From a virus, in the IMG/VR virus record IMGVR_UViG_3300032931_000509, positions 1-39,542 of that record: a stretch of DNA of 39,542 bases; one strand, 5' to 3'. Made by a program: the position numbers and the translations under genes. This document shows positions 15,675 to 24,391 of the stretch, in pieces; within the stretch, counting starts at the first letter, position 1; each line of letters begins with the position of its first letter. Below the pieces are notes generated by a model that worked only from the letters and a program-made list of their open reading frames with translations, was not told where the DNA came from and did not search any database.

Positions 15675-18275
15675 TCACGGATCATCTCCTTCCGCATTCA
15701 GCGTCGCCGTCCCGCCGCCTCCGCTGGCGGCGGTCCGGTCTATCGTTATAACCCCCGGCGGCGGTGTGACCGGCTGGTTGTCGTAAACATCCATAGGAAA
15801 GTACCCCATGCCCCACAAGATCACCACATCGTCCACCGCGGGTGTGAATGAGAATGGCAAATCGACCTCCACTATCCGCCCCGCCGTCCATTCATAGACC
15901 GTTCTCGACTCCCAGTGGGCATCCGTAGCATCCCGAACGTAGATCGTCGCACCGCGATAGGCGTCCGCGGCCGCTGCGCCCGCCGTGAGTGTGAAACTGT
16001 TGGCGTCGTTATCATCTGCCACCGTAGTCGTTAAGGCCCGCATGACGTCCGTAACGGCCTTAATCAAAGTGATGTTCGGGTCTAACTGCTGGACTTCACC
16101 GCCGAAACTGGCCTCGGTTGTATAGGTTGCCATCAAAGCGTTCCAAATCGCCGCCGCGTGCTCGGCGTCGGTATCGTAGGCCGCCGTATCAGCCAGAACA
16201 TCCTCCGCCGCCTGGCCATAAGTCCCCGCCCCGCCGTAACTGCCCGTCGCCGCGTTCCAGATCGCCGCCGCGTACTCCGCCGCCGTATCGAAAGCCGAGG
16301 TATCGGCCAGAATTAAAGTGATGTTCGGATCGAGGCCACCCATTTCTCCACCGAAGGTTGTTTCGCCCGTATAACTTGCAACTAAAGCACCCCAAATTGC
16401 CGTTGCGTATTCAGCGTCTGTATCATAGGCAGTTGTATCCGTTAGAATTGAATCTATATCCGTATCGTGGTTATCAACATCGGAACTGCCCATGATTTTA
16501 TTCGTCGGCAGTTTGCCTTGAATGGCCGCTGTATCCTCCAGAATAGATACCGTCTCAGCCTTCAGTGCAATTATATCGGCGGCAATGTCAGTACCAGTCG
16601 CGTTTGTGATCGTCGCTGCGTAAATCGCCGAGAGTAAAGTTGCCTGTGGTGGAAATTCCAAGTTCCAGACTACTGGAGCGGAAACTGTGAAATCATCGAC
16701 AACGTGAGTATCACCACCATAAGTTAACGTGAACGTATGCGGGCTATAAGTCAGAAGTGCTTCGGATGTTCCAATCCACTTCTTGTAATCTATCGTCTGT
16801 TCGGCAATGTCACCACCTGAATCTGTTGCCACACTAAATTCCGAAGCCGCTGCAACGTAAGCGATTCCAGTTACCCATGCCCCTGTACCAGCACCACCAA
16901 CACATCCTGCCTTCGCAGCATAAGCCGCCGTCGTCAGCACCCATTTGTTTGCAGTAAGGTCTGTAGCGAATACTCCCGATGTGTGGTCGAGGATACATTT
17001 ATAGAAAGTCGAACCGGCATCAGTCGAGACTACATTCCCAAACGTCTGGCATTGAACTGTGACCGTTTCGAGGTCTGCACCATCTTCATCTGCTACGTGG
17101 ATATTGCAAGTTTGCTTTCGAGTGCAACTGGCAGTTGCATTATTTATAATAATACTACTTATTGTAAAATCAGGGTCTATTAAATTTAATGAAGTATCTA
17201 CCTCAGTAACATAAACTTCCACATAGCCAGAATCAGTGATTTTAAGATTGGATATCGATGGCGTAGCACTGCCATAAGAAGACAACCCATAAAACACATC
17301 GTGCAGATGAATATTAGAAAATGTAGGAGTAACATATGCAGTGATGCTTTGCAACCCCATGCTTTTAACATCTGTCCATGTTGTCGTCCCACCACCAATA
17401 ACCACTACAGCTCCTGGAAAACCGGATATACCGGAAAATATACTATTGCGAGCAATCCATGTTCCATTAGTCTGTTGAAACCATGCTCCGATTACATCTC
17501 GCCGAATAATCATCGAACCATATATACCAAACTCAGCAGTCGCACTGGCTAAGAAAGCAAAATTTTCATCTAAATCGAACGACCATGCCGAACCCGTTTT
17601 ACTCCAATCACCTGAAGATTCACCTAAATCGAGTGTTGCGTTTGCTTTAATAGAAAAGTGGGAGTAATTTTCCCAGTATACAAATTCATGTGCAGACCGA
17701 AAATAAGTGGCCGTCGAGCCATCACCGAACTCAACATCACAATCAATAAGATAACTTCCATCAGCAACAATCTCCCACACCACACCCCAGATGTCCTGTG
17801 TAACCGCTATCGTACCATCGGCCCAGACAGTTCCGCCACCAGCGGCATTGTCAGAACAATCAAGATTAGTTATCGTCTTAAACCGTTTGGTAGTTGTATA
17901 TGTGCCGTTTCCTGCCGTAACGTCGAGAGATTCCGTCTGTGCCGTGTCCCACGCATCCGTTCCTGTGATGAAGATAAAATCCGCCTCGGCAGTCTTGGCA
18001 GCAACGATACATTTGATTATCAAAGCCTTTGAATGAGTAGGTCTTATCTGGTAATCGAGAGTAACATTTGCCGCACCATTCTCTGCGACGTTCAGGACAG
18101 TCCCCGTCCCTGCCTGGTCAGCCGTATACATATCGTTGAACGTAGCCGGAGCACCGGATGTTCCATCCGTAACAACTATCTTATTCGTCGCTACTGTATA
18201 TGCGAACGTACCAACGCCGAAAGCCGGACTAACAGCAAATAGCAAACAGCAAATAGAAAATAGCAGCCTTTTCAT
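15675..18275 (-). CDS. Large secreted beta-rich fibre/appendage protein
   Basis: 866 aa, probably a virion-associated fibre or host-surface binding protein. The signal peptide ends at AFG; its core LLFSICCLLFAV is encoded by a CTATTTGCTGTTTG repeat. Residues ~150-380 have the short-strand rhythm of a right-handed beta-helix (SMIIRRDVIG, NGTWIARNSIF, ISNLKITDSG). Near the C-terminus are three tandem units of about 45 residues (LADTAAYDTDAEHAAAIWNAL type), encoded at about 16060-16450. A compact C-terminal domain (RIVEVDLPFSFTPAVDDVVI) follows. It overlaps the preceding gene by 4 nt (ATGA). The function is inferred from position among tail genes and beta-rich composition. Confidence 0.65.
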   Translation of the reverse strand: MKRLLFSICCLLFAVSPAFGVGTFAYTVATNKIVVTDGTSGAPATFNDMYTADQAGTGTVLNVAENGAANVTLDYQIRPTHSKALIIKCIVAAKTAEADFIFITGTDAWDTAQTESLDVTAGNGTYTTTKRFKTITNLDCSDNAAGGGTVWADGTIAVTQDIWGVVWEIVADGSYLIDCDVEFGDGSTATYFRSAHEFVYWENYSHFSIKANATLDLGESSGDWSKTGSAWSFDLDENFAFLASATAEFGIYGSMIIRRDVIGAWFQQTNGTWIARNSIFSGISGFPGAVVVIGGGTTTWTDVKSMGLQSITAYVTPTFSNIHLHDVFYGLSSYGSATPSISNLKITDSGYVEVYVTEVDTSLNLIDPDFTISSIIINNATASCTRKQTCNIHVADEDGADLETVTVQCQTFGNVVSTDAGSTFYKCILDHTSGVFATDLTANKWVLTTAAYAAKAGCVGGAGTGAWVTGIAYVAAASEFSVATDSGGDIAEQTIDYKKWIGTSEALLTYSPHTFTLTYGGDTHVVDDFTVSAPVVWNLEFPPQATLLSAIYAATITNATGTDIAADIIALKAETVSILEDTAAIQGKLPTNKIMGSSDVDNHDTDIDSILTDTTAYDTDAEYATAIWGALVASYTGETTFGGEMGGLDPNITLILADTSAFDTAAEYAAAIWNAATGSYGGAGTYGQAAEDVLADTAAYDTDAEHAAAIWNALMATYTTEASFGGEVQQLDPNITLIKAVTDVMRALTTTVADDNDANSFTLTAGAAAADAYRGATIYVRDATDAHWESRTVYEWTAGRIVEVDLPFSFTPAVDDVVILWGMGYFPMDVYDNQPVTPPPGVITIDRTAASGGGGTATLNAEGDDP
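18232..18266. repeat. AGCAAATAGCAAAC repeat encoding a signal-peptide core
   Basis: Four units of a 7-8 nt repeat, read on the minus strand as the hydrophobic core of the signal peptide of the 866-aa protein. A shorter relative (GCTATTTGCTG) lies at 26109-26126. Confidence 0.8.
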
Positions 18276-18601
18276 TTCTTTGCCGGTCTCCAGTCCAGGA
18301 GTTTCGCTACGTTCGGGTCGCTAAAGCCGGTATTGGCATCCTTAACGACCTGCCACGCCTTAATCAACGTCGCCTTCAGCTCGGCATCGACAGTATTGAA
18401 CGAGCCGCTTTTCGCAATCTCCTGAAGTTGTGTACTCGTTTCCTGAATGGTACTTCTCGCGTTTTGCAATAATGCCCGTGCCGTAATGACTTTCTGCCGC
18501 TGCTCGGCATCGGTCACAAGCGAGCCAAACTTCGTATCAACTGCCGCCCAGACCGCCGAAGCAATTAACAGAACCAGTCCGATTTCAATTATTCGTTTCA
18601 T
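18272..18601 (-). CDS. Small secreted helical protein
   Basis: 109 aa, not recognised. Residues 1-20 form a textbook signal peptide (MKRIIEIGLVLLIASAVWA). The mature part is a predicted long helix or coiled coil rich in Gln, Ala and Lys (AEQRQKVITARALLQNARS), ending in DWRPAKK. An AGGAGAAAGA ribosome-binding site lies upstream. The stop overlaps the next start as ATGA, coupling it to the 866-aa fibre protein, so a chaperone or trimerisation partner for that protein is possible but unproven. Confidence 0.6.
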   Translation of the reverse strand: MKRIIEIGLVLLIASAVWAAVDTKFGSLVTDAEQRQKVITARALLQNARSTIQETSTQLQEIAKSGSFNTVDAELKATLIKAWQVVKDANTGFSDPNVAKLLDWRPAKK

Positions 18602-18643
18602 TCTTTCTCCTAAATATCAACAAGAATACCGTAAGGCGTTTCA

Positions 18644-18730
18644 TCAATATCTCCAGGGGTCGAAAAACATCAAACCCACACCGAATAAAAGTAACAGCAT
18701 AACTACTATTGTTTTTAGTATTCGTTTCAT
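18644..18730 (-). CDS. 28-aa single-membrane-span micro-protein
   Basis: A short reading frame beginning MKRILKTIVVMLLLLFG and ending in DPWRY. It is followed by a second one of 19 aa that starts in its double stop (TGATGA; 18644 down to 18585, beginning MKRLTVFLLIF) and overlaps the next gene. Both look like free-standing signal anchors. The ribosome-binding site is weak (AGAAAGAAAAAG). They may be real small membrane proteins or relics of duplicated signal-peptide starts. Confidence 0.35.
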   Translation of the reverse strand: MKRILKTIVVMLLLLFGVGLMFFDPWRY

Positions 18731-18740
18731 CTTTTTCTTT

Positions 18741-18771
18741 CTCTGTGTCCTTTGTGATCTCTGTGGCTAAA
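18741..18771. repeat. CTCTGTG-family repeat
   Basis: Intergenic copy of the 9-nt period repeat ending in CTGTGGCTAAAAT, just after the stop of the 315-aa secreted protein. Confidence 0.75.
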
Positions 18772-18774
18772 ATA

Positions 18775-19722
18775 TTAGTACGGCCGCCCGTAAACCTTCA
18801 GATTGCCCGCCTCCTCGCCCGTCGCGGCGTCGCAGTCGTAGAACACGAACTGGATATACTCTAATCCCGCCAAGTCGATAACGAGCATTGCCACCTCGTT
18901 ATCACCCGAATTAAATACACCTACACCCGGCTCGCTTACTACCGTGCCGTTATAGCCCGGCCACTTCGTCTGCTCGTCGATCGCTATCGTATCCGCCCAG
19001 AAGGCCGGGTTGATCTGGATCGTGGCGTCCGTGCCGTTGCCGGTCGAGGTAGTGATATCGCAAACCACCGAATCGTTGCCGGTAACTGTCGTGATATTCA
19101 CAATCTCGCTCGTAAAACCCGTGCCCGTCACGCGGGCCATCATCCCGGCCACGACATCGTCGAAACTATTGCTCAGTGTGAATGTCTCCGATGCGTGGGT
19201 ATAGGCCACGCCCGTCAAACTTACCAGCTCGCCGAGCGCATCGCCGCCGTCCGGGTACTTTACTACCGCCTGCGTGCCGAGGACACCGTTGCCCTCGCAG
19301 ATATTCTGCTGCATCCCGTTGCCCCTGGCCCACCCGACCACGTTGAAGCTGAACGTATCGTCGGTATCGTTGAAACAATTGCCGCAAATTACAAAGACCC
19401 ACTTCGTCCCGGGCGCGTATGGTGTATCGCTGCCCACGCTGCGGGAAGGTATTCGAAACGCTCCGCCCAAAGCGACCCCTGTATCGTCCATACCATCGTA
19501 GTCGCACGTCAGTGTCGCGCTGACGCCGGTCCGGTCGTAGACGGCGGCAAAGGTATCGCCATCCTGGCTGGCCTTCGCCCTGACAAGGTTCCAGCCTGTA
19601 TGGTACTGGTCCACCGGCTCGGCCCGGACAATCGGCATTAAACACACCACCATTGCGGCCGCCAGGACCAGCAAAACAGCTACCGCCGTTATCACCCTGC
19701 CATATCGTTTTATCGTTTTCAT
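18775..19722 (-). CDS. Secreted beta-rich protein of unknown function in the tail module
   Basis: 315 aa. Residues 1-35 are a long signal peptide (MKTIKRYGRVITAV, hydrophobic core, VRA cleavage). The mature part is Gly/Thr/Asp/Val-rich with short strands and a single central repeat-like segment (ARVTGTGFTSEIVNITTVTG), typical of phage decoration or fibre domains; it has two Cys in CGNC. AAGGAGA lies at good distance from the start. It is placed between the gp11-like adaptor and the small secreted protein, so it probably belongs to the virion or to a surface-binding layer. No family was recognised. Confidence 0.6.
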   Translation of the reverse strand: MKTIKRYGRVITAVAVLLVLAAAMVVCLMPIVRAEPVDQYHTGWNLVRAKASQDGDTFAAVYDRTGVSATLTCDYDGMDDTGVALGGAFRIPSRSVGSDTPYAPGTKWVFVICGNCFNDTDDTFSFNVVGWARGNGMQQNICEGNGVLGTQAVVKYPDGGDALGELVSLTGVAYTHASETFTLSNSFDDVVAGMMARVTGTGFTSEIVNITTVTGNDSVVCDITTSTGNGTDATIQINPAFWADTIAIDEQTKWPGYNGTVVSEPGVGVFNSGDNEVAMLVIDLAGLEYIQFVFYDCDAATGEEAGNLKVYGRPY

Positions 19723-19733
19723 TTTTTTTCTCC

Positions 19734-20396
19734 TTAAATATCAAATTCCAAATTATTCGGCCTCATAAACCCGTCCCGGATATCCTTTTGCCCATCCAGC
19801 AAATCCCGGCCTTCGATATCGACGTCCATACCCTCAAGCCCGTTGGCGTACCGGGCCGTATCCATCGCCGTATCCAAATCCCGCTGGAGCGACATCTTCC
19901 GGTAATCGTTCTCCGCTATCGGCGCGCACATTTCTATCGCACCCGTCAGGATGACGAGTTTCGTGAACCACGCCCGCCAACTCCCGGGATTCGTGCGCAG
20001 AACGATGTACTTAACGAATACTTCATCCTGATCGCACAAAAGAACATCATCCTGTACAACCTTGCCGTTCTCGGTATGGCAATAGACCCCGATCTCGTAT
20101 TCGTAATGGATGTCCCTGTAGTTTTCATCAATCGTCGATATGACCCTCACGCATCCGTCCGGCAGCTTGTATTGATGGTCGTAGCCCAATGCCGGATCCG
20201 TCGCTACCTTCGCTAATTCCGCGTGGGCCGTCGCGAAATGCCATTCAATCGGCAAAGCAAAGACCTCGGCGACGATACCGTCGAAGATATCGTTCGCCAG
20301 CCGCTGGCTCTTCGAATCGGTGCCTAACGAAGCCAGCGTCGTTTCCCCGATACATATCATCATCCGGTTAACTACGTAAAGTTTATCGAACGCCAT
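19734..20396 (-). CDS. Tail tubular protein A (T7 gp11-like adaptor)
   Basis: 220 aa. The pattern fits the adaptor ring that connects the portal to the nozzle in short-tailed phages. It has an N-terminal helix with SKSQRLANDIFDGIVAEVF, then PIEWHFATAHAEL, a sheet with YKLPDGCVRVISTID, then VFVKYIVLRTNPGSWRAWFTKLV and a C-terminal helical region. There is no signal peptide, unlike the genes on both sides. GCGGAG supplies the ribosome-binding site. It should interact with the portal (28735-30489) and with the nozzle proteins. Confidence 0.75.
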   Translation of the reverse strand: MAFDKLYVVNRMMICIGETTLASLGTDSKSQRLANDIFDGIVAEVFALPIEWHFATAHAELAKVATDPALGYDHQYKLPDGCVRVISTIDENYRDIHYEYEIGVYCHTENGKVVQDDVLLCDQDEVFVKYIVLRTNPGSWRAWFTKLVILTGAIEMCAPIAENDYRKMSLQRDLDTAMDTARYANGLEGMDVDIEGRDLLDGQKDIRDGFMRPNNLEFDI

Positions 20397-20410
20397 TTGT
20401 CACTCCGCAA

Positions 20411-20442
20411 AATCATAATTAATAAATCATAAATCATAAATT
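20411..20442. repeat. AATCATAAATCATAAATT repeat
   Basis: Four units of an 8-9 nt A/T repeat lying directly after the hairpin at 20447-20491 in the direction of transcription and before the gp11-like start. Confidence 0.7.
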
Positions 20443-20446
20443 AAAA

Positions 20447-20491
20447 GGGCGGGAGCCGGGAAACAGGGGGAGCTAATGCCCGGTCCCGCCC
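20447..20491 (-). terminator. Strong G/C hairpin, probable terminator after the beta-helix gene
   Basis: An 8-bp stem (GGGCGGGA with TCCCGCCC) plus 5 more pairs (CCGGG with CCCGG) after a bulged G, around an 18-nt loop. On the minus strand it follows the beta-helix stop and is itself followed by TTTTAATTT. This fits an intrinsic terminator or attenuator between the head and tail genes. The downstream T-run is short, so read-through is likely. Confidence 0.55.
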
Positions 20492-20500
20492 TCAAAAAAC

Positions 20501-23500
20501 TTATTGCGGTATGACCTCACAACCATTCTCGACCGGCGTGAAGATCATGTACCACTCAATCTCGCCGGTGGAACCGCCGCCAGATACATTGGACTCAAGC
20601 ATACCTTCTTCTACCCACCAGTTTATACCTGGACCCATAGAACCACTTGAACCAACAGCTTGTACGGTCAAAACGCTTTCTCCTATTGCAGCAGTAAAGG
20701 CAAGAATTCCACCTGCATCGATTGTATCAACATCAACGCCTGTACTCAGATCGTAATCCCAGGTATCGTCTGCATCTACCTGAATTTCCAACGTAGTCGC
20801 CCCGCCGCAAGCTACTGTTGCTTTGCCGACGAAACTCGTTACTACAATAGGAGCACCAGTCACCAGAAACAAATCATCCAGTGCGTTCAAGTCACCAAGC
20901 TTCATACATCTCGTATAGGACTTGCCTGCTATAAGCGGTATGTCTTCGGCACCAGTATCAACTCCGACACACTGTTTGTTGCCGAAACAACGCAACGAGC
21001 CTGGATCGAGAATCGATCCGTAGGTACTGCCCGACAGCATGTTATCAATCAGATCGCCTGTAGTGGCGCCCGTGAACTCTATTGCACATTGACCGGAGTT
21101 GTTATTGGTCACTGAGTTGTTCTTAATCAGGGCGTTCGTATTGATCTGATCGCTGTAAATACCGGCATTTGTGAAATCACCCCAGATTCGGCAATTCTCT
21201 ATAATCAGCCTGTCGATTACACCCGTGGCGGCCGCAATGCCGGAAGTAGCTCCGGTTGTACCTGCAACAGACAACAGGCGGCAATTGCGTATCGTTGAAA
21301 GCTCGGCAGAGGCATCGAGACTAACAGTGATTGCAAACTCGAAATTACCGGCGTCTGTAAACAGGCAGTCTTCCATAGTAAAATCGGCCGCCGCAACATG
21401 AACCCCGATTGCTGTTGCCGCCGTACTGGAATGGAAGTTTATACCCTTGATCGTATTACTGGCGCCAGTAACGTCAAAGGACGAGTTTGCATGCTGCATA
21501 TCGACGAATGGCATATCTGTGCCGTCGCCGAGACCGATAATCGTTACACCTGCAGTTGCAAGAGCTACCTGGGCATCCGCTGAATGTGTCTCCGTATGCC
21601 CCGGGGCCACAAAGACTATGTCGCCCTTATTGGCTGTAACATCACCGTAACCCTGGGAAATCAAAGCTTCGGCAAGAGCCCATGAGATTCCTGAATTGGC
21701 TGTATTACCGGTCACACTATCGACATAATAAACGTCACCTATAGTTCCGCCTGCCATTCTCAAACCTGCAAGAATATCATCCGACTTGTTTTGGAGATAT
21801 TCGAGCCGTTCGAGATTGGAGCCGTCGCCAGTTTCCGTAATATCGGTCGTCAGGGCGCTGATAGGTATTTCAATGCCGGCTTCATCCAGAACGGACGAAC
21901 CCATATTGCCGCTGCAAATCATTGAGCCGGGGTCCAGCATCGTGGCAAACAACGGTGAAGAAAGCGTGTTGTTAGTCAGATTACCTGTAGTAGCCGCCGT
22001 AAATTCAACTGCTAATTGACCGGAAGTTAGTTGCGTGACCACGTTGTCTTTAATCAAGACATTGGTACAAATCTGGTCGCTCCAAATACCCGCAACCGTG
22101 AATGTTCCGAATATCCAGTTGTTGATAATTTTTATATTGTCTACAGCACCAGTCAGCTTGATACCTTCGGTCGCAGCATTTCCAGGCGTCAAAATTTGAC
22201 AACCTTCGATGGTCACGTCGTCACAACCCGCCGCAACGTCAATGGCATTGAGTATCTCGCTCGTTGTGGCATCTTCGAATATGCAGTTCTTGATATGACA
22301 ACCATCGGCAGTGGCCGCAAGATCAATGCCCTTCAAGATGTCCGTAGCACCCGCCAAAAACCTGATATTCTCAATGTGAACGTTTGCTACTGACACATCC
22401 CATTGATCCGCAGCAGTATCCAACGTGATAGTCGGCATGAGCGTAGCTTCGCCAAAACCTTTGATCGTAACACCGGCAACATTGATGGCAACGGCGGCGG
22501 CCAAAGTCTCCGCGTGGCCGGGTGCAACGTAGATAACATCGCCGTTACTGGCAGTTGCGGCCGCAATGGCCAATGCCACAGTCGTATAGGCATTTGTCCA
22601 AGTCTTGCCTAATTCAGCCGCAGTTGCAGATGTGCCGGTTTTGCCGGAATCGACGTACCATACACTACCAGAACCACCAAGCATTGTAACAACATCCGGA
22701 TTAGTCTCCGTCGTACGAACAAGCATTACCAGGTCGCCGGTAGTGACTGCCTGACTAAAAGCAGGTGCAACCGTAAAGACTCCTGTTGCCGTCACGTATG
22801 CGGTAATATCCCTGATTTCGCCTTCAGGAGCACCCGCCGCCGCACCGGCATCATAGACACAAATAGCAGACCAGCCGGTTTCGAAATAATTGGTTCCAAA
22901 ACCAGCCAGGCCAACCGAAGTAAAGTTGGTTGCTCCACCGGCGTTTACCTCGCAGGAATTGCGCATTCTCTGAGTGGTTAATGCAGCTACTTGAGCAGCA
23001 GTTGCACCAGCCGCTGCTGAGCCGAATAGTATGGTTTGCAATTTGGCAGTTGTGTCCCACAATGCCGTGTCCGAAAGGATAGCATCGAGATCTACATTCA
23101 ACGCCTGGAGCGACATTGTAGTATTGTCATAAGTTGCTACTGTTGCAGCCGCACCAATACCCATAATCTTGGCAAGTGTCGAATCGTTGGCTACCGTAGC
23201 AGGAAACGCATCAGTACCATCAGCCGTATAGTACAACTTCTTTAAGATGTCATCAGCTGAACCTGCTGTCACCGTAGCAATCGCTGATTCCGGCGGGAAT
23301 AGTTCTGCACTGAGGTCTATCGTATTGATGATATAGTTCTCAAAGCAGGCCAATGAACCTGGGTCTATCGCAGTAGCAACTGCATTGGTGTAAACAAGAT
23401 TTTCAGCAAGAATTCCCGTAGCTGCTTCTGTAAATTCCAGTCCGAACTGGCCCGCAGTCGCCTGGTGAACAACGTTGCCGGCCACCAGCATATTGGTATT

Positions 23501-24304
23501 CACCTTGTCGCTGTGGACGGCCGCCACGGTAAACGTTCCCTGGAACTCGTTGCCGACAATCAAAAGCCTGTTTACTATACCGGCATCACCGTTGATAGCC
23601 TGGTTGCACCCGGTAGTCGCTACGAGACTCATAAACTTGTTGCCTGCGATAGTCACAAAGTCACTGCCGGTAGCAAGCGTAATCATGTCTAAGAATTCCC
23701 ACGTTCCGGTAGTTGGAGTTACCCATTCGCAACCTGAGATTGTCAGATAATCGGCGCCTGCCGTAAGCGTTACCGAACTTACCACGTCAGTTGCTCCGCA
23801 AACAAACCGCAGGTTCTTAAGCATCACATTGGCTACTGAAATGTCGATGGTAGCCCCCGCGTGCGTGTACGTAAACGTCGGCATGTTGGAACCCTCGCCG
23901 ACTCCTTCGACGGTCACACCTATCTTATCGATTGTGGCGCCTAACGCCGCCGTCGACCACGTCTCCGCGTGGCCCTGGGCAACGTAAACTATATCCCCGT
24001 TATTGGAAGTGCATAGTGCAAAAGCCTCATCCAAAGTTGCTAAAGCGTTCGACCAGGAGCTGCCGTCGCCCGCGATGGTTAATCCGCTGTCGACGTAGTA
24101 AATATTTCCCGTCCCGATATTCGTCGCGCCGCCGCCGGCCGTCAGGGCATCTATCTCCTTCGCCCACCGCCAGCCGATGTCCTTCGCATTGCCGGTCCAC
24201 CAGTCGCCGTTCGGCTTACTGTAAATGTTCCATGATGTGGCGCCCTGGCCGAAGCATGGAAGAGCGATTGCGAGAATCGCCATGATTAGAATTGTTCGTT
24301 TCAT
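20501..24304 (-). CDS. Secreted triple-repeat right-handed beta-helix fibre
   Basis: 1267 aa, beginning with a signal peptide (MKRTILIMAILAIALPCFG). It contains three homologous units of about 270 residues at ~68-336, ~548-815 and ~858-1124. Each starts with YYVDSG or WYVDSG, then SW and NGDIVYVAxGHAET, a GVTIxGxG turn, many N-x-F/I ladder positions (MLKNLRFVCGA; HIENIRFLAGA), and ends DPGSxxCxxN. This is the signature of right-handed parallel beta-helices, often glycan-binding or glycan-cleaving. The C-terminal ~120 residues form a separate beta domain. G/C hairpins flank the gene at 20447 and 24342, so it may be an inserted cassette between cement protein and adaptor. The function as head fibre or receptor-binding appendage is inferred. 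Confidence 0.7.
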   Translation of the reverse strand: MKRTILIMAILAIALPCFGQGATSWNIYSKPNGDWWTGNAKDIGWRWAKEIDALTAGGGATNIGTGNIYYVDSGLTIAGDGSSWSNALATLDEAFALCTSNNGDIVYVAQGHAETWSTAALGATIDKIGVTVEGVGEGSNMPTFTYTHAGATIDISVANVMLKNLRFVCGATDVVSSVTLTAGADYLTISGCEWVTPTTGTWEFLDMITLATGSDFVTIAGNKFMSLVATTGCNQAINGDAGIVNRLLIVGNEFQGTFTVAAVHSDKVNTNMLVAGNVVHQATAGQFGLEFTEAATGILAENLVYTNAVATAIDPGSLACFENYIINTIDLSAELFPPESAIATVTAGSADDILKKLYYTADGTDAFPATVANDSTLAKIMGIGAAATVATYDNTTMSLQALNVDLDAILSDTALWDTTAKLQTILFGSAAAGATAAQVAALTTQRMRNSCEVNAGGATNFTSVGLAGFGTNYFETGWSAICVYDAGAAAGAPEGEIRDITAYVTATGVFTVAPAFSQAVTTGDLVMLVRTTETNPDVVTMLGGSGSVWYVDSGKTGTSATAAELGKTWTNAYTTVALAIAAATASNGDVIYVAPGHAETLAAAVAINVAGVTIKGFGEATLMPTITLDTAADQWDVSVANVHIENIRFLAGATDILKGIDLAATADGCHIKNCIFEDATTSEILNAIDVAAGCDDVTIEGCQILTPGNAATEGIKLTGAVDNIKIINNWIFGTFTVAGIWSDQICTNVLIKDNVVTQLTSGQLAVEFTAATTGNLTNNTLSSPLFATMLDPGSMICSGNMGSSVLDEAGIEIPISALTTDITETGDGSNLERLEYLQNKSDDILAGLRMAGGTIGDVYYVDSVTGNTANSGISWALAEALISQGYGDVTANKGDIVFVAPGHTETHSADAQVALATAGVTIIGLGDGTDMPFVDMQHANSSFDVTGASNTIKGINFHSSTAATAIGVHVAAADFTMEDCLFTDAGNFEFAITVSLDASAELSTIRNCRLLSVAGTTGATSGIAAATGVIDRLIIENCRIWGDFTNAGIYSDQINTNALIKNNSVTNNNSGQCAIEFTGATTGDLIDNMLSGSTYGSILDPGSLRCFGNKQCVGVDTGAEDIPLIAGKSYTRCMKLGDLNALDDLFLVTGAPIVVTSFVGKATVACGGATTLEIQVDADDTWDYDLSTGVDVDTIDAGGILAFTAAIGESVLTVQAVGSSGSMGPGINWWVEEGMLESNVSGGGSTGEIEWYMIFTPVENGCEVIPQ

Positions 24305-24341
24305 TTTTAATACCTCTCAATCTGTGTTTTTTGTATGTTTC

Positions 24342-24371
24342 GGGCCGGGCGGAGAAAAACACGTCCGGCCC
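24342..24371. other. G/C hairpin upstream of the beta-helix gene
   Basis: Perfect 7-bp stem (GGGCCGG with CCGGCCC), 16-nt loop. It lies between the cement protein stop and the beta-helix start. No T-run follows on the minus strand, so it is more likely an RNA-stability or processing element than a terminator. Confidence 0.45.
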
Positions 24372-24391
24372 TTCGTTCGAATCAGCTTCTC

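Noticed and set aside
116-24304. The module as a chromosomal secreted-protein operon rather than phage genes
   Set aside because: The nozzle, gp11-like, gp13-16-like and T7-type fibre genes interleave in standard phage order, so the region is phage despite the signal peptides.
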